64,000 nucleotides of DNA from Ricinus communis (lineage: Eukaryota > Streptophyta > Magnoliopsida > Malpighiales > Euphorbiaceae): assembly GCF_019578655.1 (NCBI RefSeq), contig NC_063256.1:11160001-11224000 (forward strand). Direction: 5' to 3'. Under the pieces are notes generated by a model, which searched no databases, was not told the origin of the DNA, and was given only the letters and a program-made list of their open reading frames with translations. Of this stretch, positions 48,696 through 63,800 are shown piece by piece. The first letter of the stretch is position 1, and each line of letters begins with the position of its first letter. The translations under genes and the position numbers were made by a program.

Positions 48696-51600
48696 TCACT
48701 TTTTCTTTTTGTCTTCCTTCTCTCTTTCAAGAACCACAGGAGCAGCAGGTATGCTAAACCACCACTCTCTCAGGCGCCTTAACCATCTTTCACTGCTTGC
48801 TTTTCTTGGAGGTGAATACCTTGTAAACGCCTCCAAAAAGGTTAACAGAACTATGTACTTGCTAGGTATGAAAACTAGGATCAAAGCCATGCACAGAAGA
48901 GCTACTGCAAATTTTTCGCTTGCCTGGTCATTACATAGATGCCGAACAAGAATTGATACTTGCTGGAGTAAACTTGAATTATAAATGAAGATAGCACATG
49001 CTTTTGATGAGCGTATGGAAGAAAGAAAAACGGAATAGAATGGCAAAACATATAAGTCTGCAAGGGAAAGAGAGAAACCTGAGGGAAACAGGACAGCAAC
49101 AGGGCTCGAAACTTGAGGAGGACAACATTTCCATCCTGGACGACCTGTTCTGCTTGAGAAATTGCATTTTGAACAGCCAAAAGCTGCTCCATTGTATTCA
49201 TTGGTGGAGGTGCTGGTACTTTAAGTTCGTCCACAGGCTGGCCTTGGTTACATAATCTTGTGACCACCATAAACATGGCAACAAAGATGAGCGCCATTCC
49301 AAAGGCATAAGCCAACCATCCCCTAAGATTAACACAATGTAAGTCATTATGAATGAAACCTACCAGTATGATGCGGGCGGAAAAGAATAAGGAATACCGA
49401 TTTTTGTTTCTGTAACCGTCTCCATTCTTAATGTTCGGTGTTACAATGCATAATTTTTGCACATACTAGAAATGAAAAAAAAAAGGATTAATGTTTCCCA
49501 TACTCTCATGGGACATCAATGTACAAACAAGATGAAAGTGCATTCCATTCTGATGTAAGCAATAGAGAAGCTATAATGAAGACAATGAAGATTGAGATAT
49601 CTAATGTGTTATCTCTACAGCCAGAATAGCTAACATTCTTAGAAGGGTACATCAACAAAGAAAATTATCACATTTCTGAAAGTCGATTTAGTGGATGTCT
49701 AGTTTTGAAAATCTATATACACACACACACACACACAAGAAAAATTTGCAGTAACTAGAAAAAGAAATCTAGCATCGCAAACACATTCGAATTTCAGAAA
49801 AAACAAAAATAAGAAATGAGCAACATGCCCTTTTAGCTGTGTTCCATTCACAAATGAATATAACACTCCTGCGACGGGTGGGCTGGTAAATGCAGTCTTG
49901 ATTTTAAGGCAAGCCAAGCACTGTGCTTGGGGGAGGTGAGTAGCAGCAGTTCATCCAGGAACAGGCAAGATGACATCAGTTAGCATTGCCTTGGCAAATG
50001 TGGCGGCTAAGGCACCAAGTTAGGTGCTTGAGTTGCTTGTCTCATTCACTCGACACTGGTCTAGTTTTTGATCTTGTGACTAAAATTCACTTCTAAGCAT
50101 GCACTTACGCGGTCCACCAATCTTTTGACGCATATGATAAAATGAGGCCCAGTGAAAGTCTTGGTTACTTAAAAATACTGATGAAATGATGATGCTTAGT
50201 GAAAGTCTTGGTTACTTGTTCTGATGTAAAATCTTTTGACAATATCGGCTAAACATGCAAAAGATCTAAAGCACCAACTCATAAATCCTTTAATATTGTG
50301 AGAAAGTACTTTGGCATGCTAATAATGCTACAAATCAAGACAAATACAAGGCAGTACGGGAGTATTAATGCCATCTCCATTCTAATTGTAATCAGTTTGT
50401 GAACTTGTTTCAACAAAGTAGAGACAGACAGACAGGCAATTACCATAATAAGATTCCACAGGAGAACACGGATCGGAACAAATCCTCCCCCCCACCCAAC
50501 TCCACTCTTGCATATTGTCATTCCTACCACAGCATGCATGTTTTCACTCATATCAGAAATTATATATACAAACATGTGGAACATAAGTTATGGAAATCCC
50601 AAAATCAAGTAATACCATCTCTCATCCACCCATCATCCATTCTTAATTGGAAAAGCCACTAGCACTAGATAGAGTAAAATAGCTTAAGAAGTTTTGATCC
50701 CGTTGACTGGGCAAAAGGAAAGCAGAAAACTGACAAGATAAATCACACCAACGCCTATATGCAGAATGTTATTTATTTACAGCTTAACAGCAGATTTTCA
50801 ATACCGTTTTTAAATTTACGGTATTATTCAAATAACTTAATTTGTTAGATCATGAAACTCGCCCAAGAAAACTTTTTGATTTGTGTCCTTATATTGGTAA
50901 CTAATAATGTAAAAATTTATTCATCTTACCTCCAAATAACATAAGTGAAAATCAAACAGAAAACCAAAGACTTCACTGGATCATCCCAAGATGCCATGGC
51001 AAGCAGCCACTTCCCAACTTCCACAACAGGATGAAGTAACTCCTGCAAATGCATGAAAATTTTAAACATATTATAAGGAAGTCATATAGTGGAAGGTGGG
51101 GGAATGGTTAGGTGAGAAAACAGCAGAAAAGAGAATGCAAAATAGCCCAATTGATGATGCAATTAGAATAGTATCATCTGATAAGCAACTGTAATACAAA
51201 TTTCTGAGACATAAACCCAAACACACGCATAAACCAGATTGAGAGATAATTGACCACTGCCTATTATTACTGTCAAGAAAGAACCAAAAAAACAAGCAGT
51301 ATTTCACTCTTCAAATCAACCAAATATTTCATCTTCAGTTAAATTCACTTCGAATTATAATACTGACAAGGAGCAATCAAGGAATGGAGGAATGAGTATT
51401 TTCACCAAGCAAGGTGGCAAAACACAAGTATAAGTCGATCAATAGTAATATTAGTATCACCTTCATAACTGCCACATTGGTGTCAATACCATCTACTTTA
51501 ACTTCATTAACTGTTTCCTGAGCTAGAACCACCTTTTTGTAGTTATTTCTAGATTCCTTAACTGCTCTTTCTAATGAACTCATTTCTCCCACAGCTATCT

Positions 51601-54600
51601 CACCCACAGCAAGCCGGGCTTCATTTGAATTGCTTGAACTTGATCCAAACACAAACCCTAGATTGGAAATCATGGCAAAGGCTGAGATTGAGTACATTCC
51701 ACCTCCAGCCTTATAATTGTTCATGCGTTCTAGTTCTCTTATGCTAGACATGCTTGCAACTGTTTCTAGTATCAAGTCTCCACCAGGAAGTTGATCACAA
51801 AGATTAAACATGAGAAGATTTTCATAATGAGCAAAATTTACACTAATTTCCTGAATGGCTTGTAGTCGCAAAATTCCAAGTACAGCCTTTGAAAGTGCTT
51901 CATCCTGTTCAACTCCAGTTAGCTGAAACTTATTTATGAATCTGTGAACGTATAGAATTTCCTGAATAATTGACAGCCAGTAATCACGACGACTATGCCC
52001 TTTAAACTCGGGAAACTCTATGACAACTGGTTCTGATCTGCAGGAGGAACACGTAATATCTAAGTTTTCAGAAAAACCTTTTGGTTAACGAGAATGAGCA
52101 GCATCTAGAATTTAACATGAAAAAGAAAATGAAACAATATTTTTCAATCAGGAGAAAAATATATGAATCATGCCTTACAAGGAAATAGATTTATATGATA
52201 CAGCCTTGTCAAAAAGTCGTGTACCCCATGGTCCAGTTAACTCAGGTTTAACAACTTGTTTTAGATCCTCTGACAAATCATATACTTTTGGCTTGTCATA
52301 AGATACAACACGGAGAGCTTCAAAGTATAATGCATGATCTGTAAGAATAAGCCGACCTGTACACACAGCAGTGTTAAATGAATTAGACAAAAATCGCTCT
52401 ATATACATGTACTTTTCAGAAAGAGAATGCAAGAAAAGGAAAGATTAACAATTTATAAGCAATATTCTACAATATAACTTATATGAAAATGGATATCACA
52501 TTACTTGCATCTTTTTACAAAGAGAGGCATGTGCAGTGATGATTGAATCAACACTTTCATTCAAGGAACCAACCTGGCCATGCAGATATTCCTACATGTT
52601 CAAGAACTGGTTGGGAGGTGACGGTTCCATCCACTTCTATAATTTTTTCTCCTCTTGGAAATCGAACTGCAGAAAGAAGTGATGAATCCGATTGCGTCTT
52701 CATCTTTTTTATTGCCCTGTAGAGAAGACAACATCAAAAAACAAAGTCTGGATTTTGTGCTCGCGAATTGTAACATTATGAAAATCGAAAAAAAAAATGA
52801 AAAAGATATTTTTTTTCCTGCTAAATGGAAGTGTTCCTACAGATCCCCTAAACTTGATAAGGAGAAGCATGAATGAGGAAACACACTGTATGACATAATG
52901 AATACAAAATTATAAAACTAGATGGTAGTTTCATAATGCAATATCCTTCGTCTTAAAGTTCATCTTGATCAGCTTTCAAAGTACATGGGATAATTTCTTC
53001 ATTTAAAAAAAAAAAAAAATAAGCCATCCCCAGTAGGCCAGTACATGAAACTCCCTGCTTGGCAAAGATCAGGGGAGGGCATCCCCACATTCATGGGACA
53101 TGTAGAAAAAATTAATAACTGTGCAACTTAGATTAAAGAGTTTAAGACTCAATCCTGATCTAGAAATGAATCAATAGCCTCCAACTCTCTAGGGTTAGAA
53201 TTGAATCATGGAACTCAAAAGACTAATGATACCTGAATCTCTGATGGAATAACTGGTTGGATTCTCCAAATACAACGCATTATGATCATTCATCTAACTC
53301 AAGATGATCTTGTAACTACAAGCACTTTAACTCCTAACAACTACTTCTACAAGATAAGTACAAAAGATGTACTAATTCACATAATCTTACATAAATCATA
53401 CATCAAAACCACAAAACAAGACAAGTAAGATGATTAAACTAATATGAGAAATTACAAAACGTATTTTTGCCTATTTCTAGCAATCTATAAGTTGCAAATA
53501 CACCTAATTTGGAAGGATAAAATTTAATGTAGGCTGCATTATGCATTGTGGGAATATTTCCAATTAGATTTTTTCTGCCTTAATATGGGTTACCAGATGT
53601 ATGGCAGTGTGAAAAAAGAATTGCAAAAGATAATGCAGAGATTCTGAGAATAAAAAATGACAGACATTGGCTAAAAGTAAACCCACCCTGATCAGAAATT
53701 GACAAGGTATTGAGATGTTGAAAAAAACCAAAGTCAAAACTTATACAGTGAGGATGCAGTTACATTGAGTAAGTGTGAGGTGAAGCTAGGAGAACCATTA
53801 TTAGGAACCTGACATTTATATTAAATACGATTATAGTTTCTGCCTTCAGATACAAAGTCAATATCACTGGATATTATCCATTTTCCTAATTCGCTGGATT
53901 TTCCTGCTTCTGCATCTTCTAATCCACCATCTTTTCTCCCTCAATTATCATGCATTGATCTGCTAGTTTGTGTATAACAGTGAAAGACCTATGTTTATAG
54001 CTATTAATTTACTGCATAATGACATACATGTTCATAGATGAATGGACTGCAAATAGAATAATGAAATAAAAGGCTATAAATACTGATGCAGCCAAATATA
54101 AGCTCTAGGATAAGCAAGATGAAATATCAAATATACAAAATGTTTTTGTCTAACTTCAGTTTTGGGTCATTTAAATGCTGTAGCATAGTTTTTTATTTAT
54201 GCTTGTGAAGTCAATTTGAATGCTAGTTAGGCCTGTTATGTATATGGAGATGTTTGATTTCCGGAACTAACATTACTTGATTAAGAGTTAAGATAGGATG
54301 TGCAGAGTAGAAGTATCAAGGGCTTAAATTCTGTCTCTTTTGAGTTCTAAGTAGAAGTTCTAATCCATTTAGCAGTCACATTTTAGGAGTCCAATTCCAA
54401 TCTATGAAATCTATATATATATATATATATATAAAAATTAGGCCAAGTATTCCCATGAAGCTCCACTAGGCAACATTATACAAACCCATATTATATAGAC
54501 TTCCAAAAGAAAAATATATGTGGTTTTCATGTAAATTATATAAGAATTTATTATGATATTAAATACTAATTAAACAAAGTGATATTGAGTGCTTGTTAAA

Positions 54601-56105
54601 AAATAAAATGACAGCTAATTATAAACAAGAAATCGGATAACCAAATTAAATTAGTTACTATATAATATTACTAATTTGCCATGTCCATTATTCTTTTTTT
54701 ATTTGATTATTTCCTTGATAACTATTAAATTCCAAAATTGTTAAAGAATATGAAAGCCAGAGAAAATACAAATCAAAATATATAATAAAAAAAGACCAGG
54801 TAGGCATCTTTTTAGTTAATCAGAATACAATTTTTTAAATTTATTAAAATAATTATTCTTAACTACACATTTCAAAGAGCTCTAAACTGAACCCTACTAG
54901 TGTCAGGCTAATTATTTTATCGAATCACATACTTCTCTTTGAAAGAATTCCAGACTATTTGAGACTAACCTGATTTCAAATCAATCAAGCATTTTTCAGG
55001 AACTCCAGATCAGAAACAGTCAATAAGAAAATTAGCTCATTTCATTCGATCAATCTACCAAACCAACTCCAAGGTCTAAGAATATGATGATATCTTAAAC
55101 GGCAAGAGGCATCCAAAAAGCAAGTTAGGATCTAACAATTAAATAAATGTAACAACAAAGGGTATTCCAAAAACAAGTTCTGACATAACAATATCTGATC
55201 ACCTCTCTAGTCCACTTAGGTACTTGTCATAGGTGGAGAAATGTAGCCGGCCACCAGTTGACATAGTAAGCACCTCAAAAAGATTTTCACTGATAATAAC
55301 ATTGGCAATAATTGGAACTGCTGGAGCTATTCTTGAGAAAGCCTCTAGCCCAACTGTTAAGTCCTCATCTATCTACAAAAAAGATTACAGATATACGAAT
55401 CCATCGATAGTATGGTGCAGTAAGAGTATCAAAAACAATAATTTAACAACCTATTCAGCATATAGCTGCATGCGAGACCCCAGCATAAGTAGATACACAA
55501 ACTCACATTAACCAAATGTTGGCTGGCTGCTGCTGGAATCTCCCAAGCTAGCATCATGTCATATGTCAAGCGTCGAAACTTTTTATCAGTTAGATGACCT
55601 GTAACTTGAACAGACATAGCCAGTGCTCTGAAGCAGCAGTATTCCAGAAAGTTCCTTGCATACCGGGATGGGTGCTTTACTGAATCAGAGGCCTCCACAT
55701 TGAAGCTTTCTTGCAGCTCACTCGCAGAAATGCCAAGGATTCTGCATGATTTATTTCCTTTATCCATGAGGAAAAGTTATGTGAAACAAGGAAATGGCAT
55801 ATATTTGGACAGAGAAATCATATTGTATCACAGAAACAGTAATACTCATACAAATAACTAGCTGCAAAGATAGGGAGCATATATGGAACACAAAAGAATG
55901 TTGGTAGCACTTACTTTGAGCATCTACGAACAATCATATTAGCTAGTGGAGAGAGCTCCGCTATCCAACTCCTGCTTGCAGATGGTGACCTTCCCATCTC
56001 CTCAAATTCTTCGTCAAAGGAACTTCGCTTGCTGAGCAACCATTTAAATGATCCTTCTCTTACTAAACCCTCGAGTATAATTCTAGCTTTACTAGCTGTT
56101 GCCAT
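48696..56105 (-). CDS. DUF639 family membrane protein
   Basis: Nine exons: 55915-56105, 55507-55741, 55203-55372, 52574-52716, 52179-52356, 51461-52037, 50930-51042, 49079-49322 and 48696-48923. They join in frame to 692 residues; all introns are GT-AG, and intron 3 is 2.5 kb. The sequence matches plant DUF639 proteins throughout (RYARNFLEYCCFRAL, EAFSRIAPAVPI, LTDHALYFEALRVVSYDKPKV, PPPMNTMEQLLAVQNA, EAFTRYSPPRKAS). The middle resembles the GRAM-like 'alternative lipid-binding' fold, an inference from GRLILTDHALYFE. Near the C-terminus are two adjacent hydrophobic helices (about 523-560) and another membrane stretch (about 620-650), then WWFSIPAAPV and a tail ending DKKKK, which fits a KKXX ER-retrieval signal. 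Function is unknown; the Arabidopsis counterpart should be At3g18350 (memory). Confidence 0.92.
49719..49737. repeat. (AC)n microsatellite in DUF639 intron 7
   Basis: About nine AC units following a short TATA stretch, inside the 1.6-kb intron between exons 7 and 8. Confidence 0.85.
53003..53105 (-). mobile_element. Truncated Au-like SINE 3' end in DUF639 intron 3
   Basis: The minus strand reads CCCTCCCCTGATCTTTGCC, then AAGCAGGGAGTTTCATGTAC, then TGGCCTACTGGGGATGGC and a T-run. This order (CCCTTCCCC..., ...GGGAGCTT.GTGCAC, ...GGGCTGCCC, T-tail) is that of the 3' end of the plant Au SINE family as I remember it. The tRNA-like 5' part with A and B boxes is not present, so the copy is 5'-truncated. 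Confidence 0.5.
54412..54433. repeat. (TA)11 microsatellite in DUF639 intron 3
   Basis: Uninterrupted TA dinucleotide run of 22 bases. Confidence 0.9.
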
Positions 56106-58210
56106 CTTGTTTATTCAAAACCCAAGAGTCAAACTTCACCAACAATAGCCTTCTATTCTATCTCACCAGAATCCTAGGAGGACACTTGCAATGTTCCTTG
56201 TTATTCAATGCCCATTACCCAAAACTCAATCACCATTTCCACTCGAAACTCATCAAGAACCCAACAGAGAGTCAGAGACCATATTTCATTAAAATCAAGC
56301 AACCAAGTTCTCCAACAACCTGAAAAGCTGAAAACTTCAAATTAATCATAATTCCAATAACTCATTTCAGAAAATATATTAAATCGCAGAACAAAAATCT
56401 CAACTTAAACATGATATTCTAGTTCTATCAATTCTCACAAAACAAATATGCTAAAACGTCAGTTAGCAACAACTATAAAGATAACTAATTGACAAAAAAT
56501 TTGTCTTGAAGTTTACATTCATACCTCAAATTGAATTCAATTTGCAATATTTCAAAAACCCCACCTCAGAATGAGTCCAACAAAGCATTATCCACAGTCG
56601 CAAAATTACACAAAACTGACAAAAGCAAATAAGAAAGAACCATCAAGATGCTTCTAAAATAGTTTATATTTAATGCTTTCCTGTCGTTATTGTGGATTTA
56701 TTCGAAAGAGATTAGGCGAAAAAAAGACAGCTTTTTCACAGATTGAGAATAGATGGGTTTTGCGTGTGATTTTGTTTTGTGTATGTGACGCACAAGATTG
56801 AAAACGAAGCGCGATCGAGGAAACTATCTATCTTCACCGAATGGAGATACCTTTACTTTGTGTTAAATTACATCTAAGTCCTTGCAATTTAAGATGATGT
56901 TTGCTAAACCTGCAATGACATCCTTTTGTTATAGTTTTCCTCCCAATTAATAATAACAATCGTGAAATAATAATAATTTTATTCAATGTTACAAGAAATT
57001 TATTAAATAAAAGATATTTCAGAGTCCTGTATATCAACATGTGTTGAAAACATTGTTTACGCATGATTAAATAAAAAATTATATAAAATATTGAGATATT
57101 TAAAAAATTAAATAAAAGAAACATATCAATAGATACAATTATTTCTTAAAAGAAAATTCTAAGAGACGGATCTGGAAAATATTTCTAAATGAGCATAGAT
57201 AAAGTTCTTTTAGTTTTATTATAAATTTGATGATATTTCATGGTACAATAAAACCTTCTCCAATCATACACTTGAAATTAAATAAAATTAATGACTATGG
57301 GGAAGTTATAAGTTAATGGAAATTTAAATATTATTTTTTTAACTTGATACTTAATTTTATTAGTGAAATAATAACAATCAGTAAGATACGCTAATAACTT
57401 GTATATTATATGAATAAAAGTGATAACAAAAATCTATAATACAGTAAATAAATCATATTATATGACATATATTTTTAGAAATATATATACAAAATTTACT
57501 ATATAGAGAAATATTTTCTTAAGACGAGACTTAAAAAAATTTATAACTTATTACAATATAGCGTTTATTTCTATTACAACTGGTATAAATTGGGACCAAG
57601 ATTTTCTATGATTATGTAAATATTATTTTTATATAAAGTATCACTGTAAAAAAATCTCCACATTTAGAGACAATTATAGTATCTCTTTAAAATCAGTAAA
57701 ATTTTACATATTATATAAATATTAAATTAATATTTTAGAAGGTCAAATCCTCCCGAACCTCTAATCTTATTATTATATTTTTAAAAATATTAAATACCAA
57801 TAATAGACTTTGTTATGAAAGTTTTATAAGTATCATAAGAGTTTTCGCTTTTATAAGTTTAAAATATTTTCACAAAGTTCTTCTTATTTGCTAAATTAAT
57901 GATGCATTTGTAAACAAATCAAATTCTGAAAAAGAACATGTTAAGTTATCATTAAATTCAAATTAGTGAAGGACTTAATTGTAATTTGATACAAGACAAT
58001 AGCACTACCATTACAATTAGGACTGATTTGGCCCAAACTGAGGGCTACAGGGATTGAAATAAACTCTGCCATGGCCAGGCTACAGAAAAGAGAATGCAAA
58101 CTTTGCCTTATCTAACCAGGCCAAGTCAGTTTTCCCAGTGATATAATATGATATGATACGGTCCACAATTTGATCATCCTAAGCAAGGCAACCTCTCTTT
58201 TTCTCTCCCC

Positions 58211-58242
<32 letters not shown>

Positions 58243-60804
58243 GCTTTTCTCAATTTGTTTTTGACCTTTTAAGTTACTAGATTTGTTGTTTAAGGTTTCA
58301 ATACTGGAATTTTAAGGTAGAACAGTCCGAGTAAACATGGTCTGGTACCTAATTATACCTATCCTGTTTATGATAAAAACAGAAAGTGTAAAGACCTTGT
58401 CATTTTCTATAATTATACTACATTAAAGAGGATAATTGTATTAGTTATTTTTCACAAATTACTGAACTCTTCTATACTTATGATATTTAAGAAACTTCAA
58501 TGTAACTGGGTGTTAAATTTTACATTTTTCAATGAAACGACATTGTATTATTTTCATACAACTTAAAATATAAATATAAAAATATAAGTTCGTTTATTGG
58601 GCTAGGTTGAATTGAAGGCACAAAAATGTAACCATTTATTAACATTAGCAAGATGGACATTAATCCAATGGTTCAGGGTGAGGCGGATAGTGAGGGATGC
58701 ATATTTACTCAACCATATCACTCCAAGCAAGTTACGGGTTCTTCAGTAGGAAGAAACTGATTCATGCCCACATGTCTCTTCAAATAGCACCTTCACCCCT
58801 TCCTAAAATATAAAAAACAATTACTCCATTATTCTAATATTTTTTGATACTATTTTTATAAGACTTATGATCAAAAGTTATTATTATAAATATCTCGTAT
58901 ATAATAAAAACAAATAACACAATTTAATTATAAATGGACCATGTCAAAGTAATCTTTTTTATATATATTATTTATATATTCTAACTTGTTATTATGATAG
59001 ATTTAATAAGAATCGTTCGCCCTCGAATAAATTATGACTAATTCAACTTGTTGTAATTTTAGAATGGAAGTATTGAGTGTGTCCAAATAATTTTTTAATT
59101 GTGTTATATGCAAAAGTAGACTTTTTAATTCTTTGAAAATATATATTTTTTTCAATTCATTTAATTGCAAAGAGGATTTATTTAAGCTAAAATTACAAGT
59201 TGGTTTATTTTGGTGCTACTTTTGCCTTTAGGAATCAAATTGATACTCTGTCCAAATTTGGTTATCTTGTTTCTCCGTTAATATTTGGATTGTGTATCTC
59301 CTAACTTGTTGGGGTATGGAGCCAATAGAATTATAGATGAACACCGTGTGATTAAACCGAATGACTAGTCTATTTTATGGGCCCACTAAATTATTGTTTT
59401 GTTATTAAAAAGAATATGGGAAATGCCAATATTTTCTTTAAATTTTCTATTAAATTTATATTTATTTTATTGTATCAAAATATTAAAATTATATTTTTAA
59501 ATTTTTTTAAAATTTACAATTTTTTTAACTTTTTGTTGTTTTTAGATAAAACAATTGAAAACAACAATACCATAAGTTAAAAGGCTATTAAATTTTTTTT
59601 ATAAAAAATATTACATGATAAAATAATATTTTTTTTTGTTAATTTTGCTATTTTTTAATCTTTTTTATTTAAGATGATGGTTAAACGATTAAAAACGATT
59701 AATGAAAATGAGTTAGTTTTAGTTAATTGAATGGTTAACTTTCTCTGATTTTCTTTAAATCTTTTAACTTTTAGAAAATATTCGTTTAATTAAATAAAAT
59801 ATTAGCAATAATAACGCAATAGCCAATACTACTTCTAGTAATAATAATATAACAGAAATTACAACAAAACAATCAATAATGACACTATTTATAGAATATT
59901 GAAATATAACTTCTTTTTGATATGTTTAAGATATAAACATTATACTGATTTATAATTTTTCTGTTAAACCCCCAGTGGAACTAATTCGCTATTAGAACCT
60001 TCAAATGAAATGATTTTACACTTTTGAAGAAGAAAAAATAAATATTTTTTGTTATTATTATTATTATTAAAGATGGAACTAAATTCTATTACTGGGCCGA
60101 GTATTGGACAAGAACCGAGTGCCAATATGGACTAGGCCCAGGGTCCACAGAGAAACAACCCAAATAAGGAAAAAGAAACCCAGAAAGAACATATTCAATT
60201 ATGCATGCACCTCCAAACTGCAGGAAAAAGTTGTCTCCCTCAAAAGAATCCTTAAATTAAGCAAACATCTCACCATTTCGAACAATTAAAAGAAAATAAA
60301 AATTATGTTGAATTTTATTAGTACATGGATTTTGTATTTATAAATCCACCATTAAAGTAAAATAATAAATTATTGTCTATAACCTCGACTTTTTTAGAAT
60401 AAGTCCGGATCAAATAGTAATATTAGAATTTATGAATTTAGAATAGAATACTAAATTAGAAATTCTAATTGAATTCTAATTTAGCCCAATAAATTAGGTA
60501 GTGAGAATTTGTTTTCCTAGAGTGAAAGAAAAAAAGAAAAAGATATTATATGTGCAATTTCCAGAATAGGTGAAGATGAGTGTTTGTGTAATTTAATGAT
60601 ATATTAAAAATTTCCCAAGTTAATACTATTTACCTATAATATATATAAAAGTAAAATATTCTTACTAATTTTATCCTAATTTTATAATTAATTAATTTAA
60701 TTTTATAATTTTAATAGAATTAATTAGTGATTTATCTAATCCAATTATAATTTCAAATACATTCATAATCCTATAAAAAATTAATAAATTGATAAATTAC
60801 TCAC

Positions 60805-60842
<38 letters not shown>

Positions 60843-63800
60843 AGAGTTCGAATAACTCAATTTAAATTTTTTGTAAAAATTAAAGACAATAAATCAAAAA
60901 ATATAAAAAATATGATATATTTAATTTTATTTTATTGATATATTATTTTATGTGCATAATGCAAGTGATGAAGAATACTAATACAATTATAATTATATTC
61001 TCCATTATAATTATTTTTTATGATTTAATGGAAACTAGTCAGAAACTATTTGCTAACACATCTGAGAACACATTTGACCAAAAAATAAATTAACTGAGAT
61101 ATGTTTTGGGAATGATTAAAGCTACAATTTAATTAAGGGGAACGAAGGAATGGTTATTTTTGGCTTAGGTAATCTATTGTTGACAGGTAAGTGGCAACTC
61201 ATGTATATATATATATATATTTGCATTAACAACTCGTATATTTTTGGTATTTCTATAGTGGATATGGATGATCTAAATGGTTATCATCCAATTAAATATA
61301 TTATATATTATATATTATATATTACAATTATATATGACATAATATTATTATGTATTTTATTATAACATATAATTATAATATTAAAAGCCATTGTCTAGTG
61401 AGTCACCCTTTGATTTAGGTTGTCTCTTTAAGGAAGCAAGCAAATAAAGCATGTTTAAGAGAGTGATGTAATGGTGTTTAGCAGGGTTTGCAATGAGGTT
61501 AATGATGAAATGCATGGACATCAAATGATTTTAGAGTCACTTTTGGTATAGTAGTGCTATTAAAAATGAAAGAAAAAAAGAAAAGAAAGAGAAAAGAAAA
61601 TATGATCATTGACAAGCTAACAACCTCCTCCACTTCCCCAAAAACAAAACTTGAATGATGAGCCCACTATTCTTGGATCCTTGAACTTGCCCATATTAGT
61701 TACTAGTTCCCTCTCCAACTTCACCTAATTATATGACCCCAAATCTGAATTAGGGAATATACACAATATTCACACTACCCATTTAGTTACTATGGGGCCC
61801 ATTTGAACCCTAATCTTCCTCTTTGTTCATGCATGCTCCAAGAGACAAGCAAAAGACTTTGGTCCAAAAGGGAGTCAAAGATGATAGAAAAATATAAAGG
61901 AAGATTTATTTATTTATTTTTTTTTTAATGGGAGAAGAGAAACAAAAGTGGGTTTAAAAGGTTCATAAGCCTCTCTTCTCTCTTATCATATTTGATGTGT
62001 TTGGAGAACCCACATTGCCCCATCTTCTTCTGGGCATACCCTGGCCCATTTCACCTGTTCCGTCTTTTGCTTCTCATTTTCTTGTTGGATGCAATGCATC
62101 TATCTCACTTCTTGCTCTTCCCTTTCACTAAATGTGCACCCTTTCATTAAAAAAAGATTAAAACAAGAAACAAATAAAATACACTAGAACCCCAAAAACT
62201 TCTCCAATCCAATCATTCACTTAGTGAATTGGCAACATCCATAAGATTTTAAGTATCCATCTAATTTGTGGGTTCCATTTATCTTCTTTCTTTGGCCTAT
62301 GTGGATTTAATAAACTACATGTCATTACATAATTTATTATCTTTTTTTTTTCTTTTTAATATCTACGCGTATTTATTCATGCCAAAATTTTTGTCGACAG
62401 ATAGGATTTTTCTTCTTTTCCCCACAAGTTGATACCAATAATTTATTTGTTATTTGACCCTACACACAACATGGGTCTTCTATTTGCTAACAAATTTGTA
62501 TTTCACCATTTGTATGCACTGTGAATTATTGTTGCACATTAGGTTTATGCCCTAATAAAGTGAAGAAGTTTTACTGTTCACTATTCATTGGATATGCGAG
62601 GTACATGCATATATATAAGCTGTCTTGGTGATCTTAAAGTTGTTATGGAGTAAGTAAGAAAAAAGAAATACTATTCATTTCTGAATATACCCAAGTGGTT
62701 TTCTGATATGGACAACTGCTCCAAACTTTAGTTTCCACATTTTCAAATTTAGTATAAATACTACATTGCTCTTGTGTGCATTATTTGGTAAAATGGAAAT
62801 GACTGTAGCATTTCTAAGTTAATTAGAAGTCAAGAAAGACTACCATAAATGAACTTTAAACATGTTTGACATAGCTATTAAAAAGCGGCTGATAAATTTT
62901 TAATTTTTAATAGTTACATTAAAATATTTAATTAATTTTTTTAAATGGCAACCGATAACTATTAAGATATTAAATAACCTCAATTCACAACCCTCTAACA
63001 AAAGGGAAGTTCCATTCTCCACTCCACCAAAATTACCTATAGGAAATAGTGAAATTAGTTAATATTGTCCATAGGGGGTGGATTGTTAAATTAATATAAT
63101 ATATATATAAATTTATGAAATTTAAATTTTTTTGACACGTGTGCTTAAATTTTGACAGATAAATTTTTTGTTTCAATATGTATATTATTTTTGACACATG
63201 AAATTCAAATTTATATGTAATTTTATAATTTTTTTTAATAATTTATTAATTAATAAGGTACATTCCTAATTAAACACAAACTCTAATTCTAAGAAATAAT
63301 ATATTAATTAATAAATAATTTTCTAATAAGATAATGATACTAATTCTATCCAAAAAATAGCATATTAATTATATTTTAATATTATATTAATTAATATATT
63401 AATTTTCTATTTAGATAATGATTTTAATTTTAAAACATAACATCTTAAATCATGATTTTAATATTATATTTAATAATAAATTAATTTTAATTACATAATA
63501 CTTTTTTAATTTTAAAAAATAATAATATCAATTATATTGATAGTATTAAATACTAAGATTAACTAATAAATGTTTTAAAATAATTTTTGTATTATTGTAT
63601 TAATAAAATTTTAAAATTTTTAAAAAATATTTAAAAAAGTTAATTTATTATTTTTTAAAAATATTATAAATAAATATAAATATTTAAATATTTATTAAAT
63701 TATATTTTTTAATTTAATTTTATAATTAAAAAAATAATAATGGGCGTAAAATTAATTTTTTTTTAAATTTACTTACTTGGTCATCGGACACAGCTAAAAG

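Noticed and set aside
50440..50545. Possible extra exon of the DUF639 gene (GVGWGGGFVPIRVLLWNLIM)
   Set aside because: Exon 7 joins directly to the exon at 49322 in phase 2 and restores the family sequence IWRGWLAYAF. Inserting this segment in the same phase gives unrelated sequence. Probably a cryptic exon at most.
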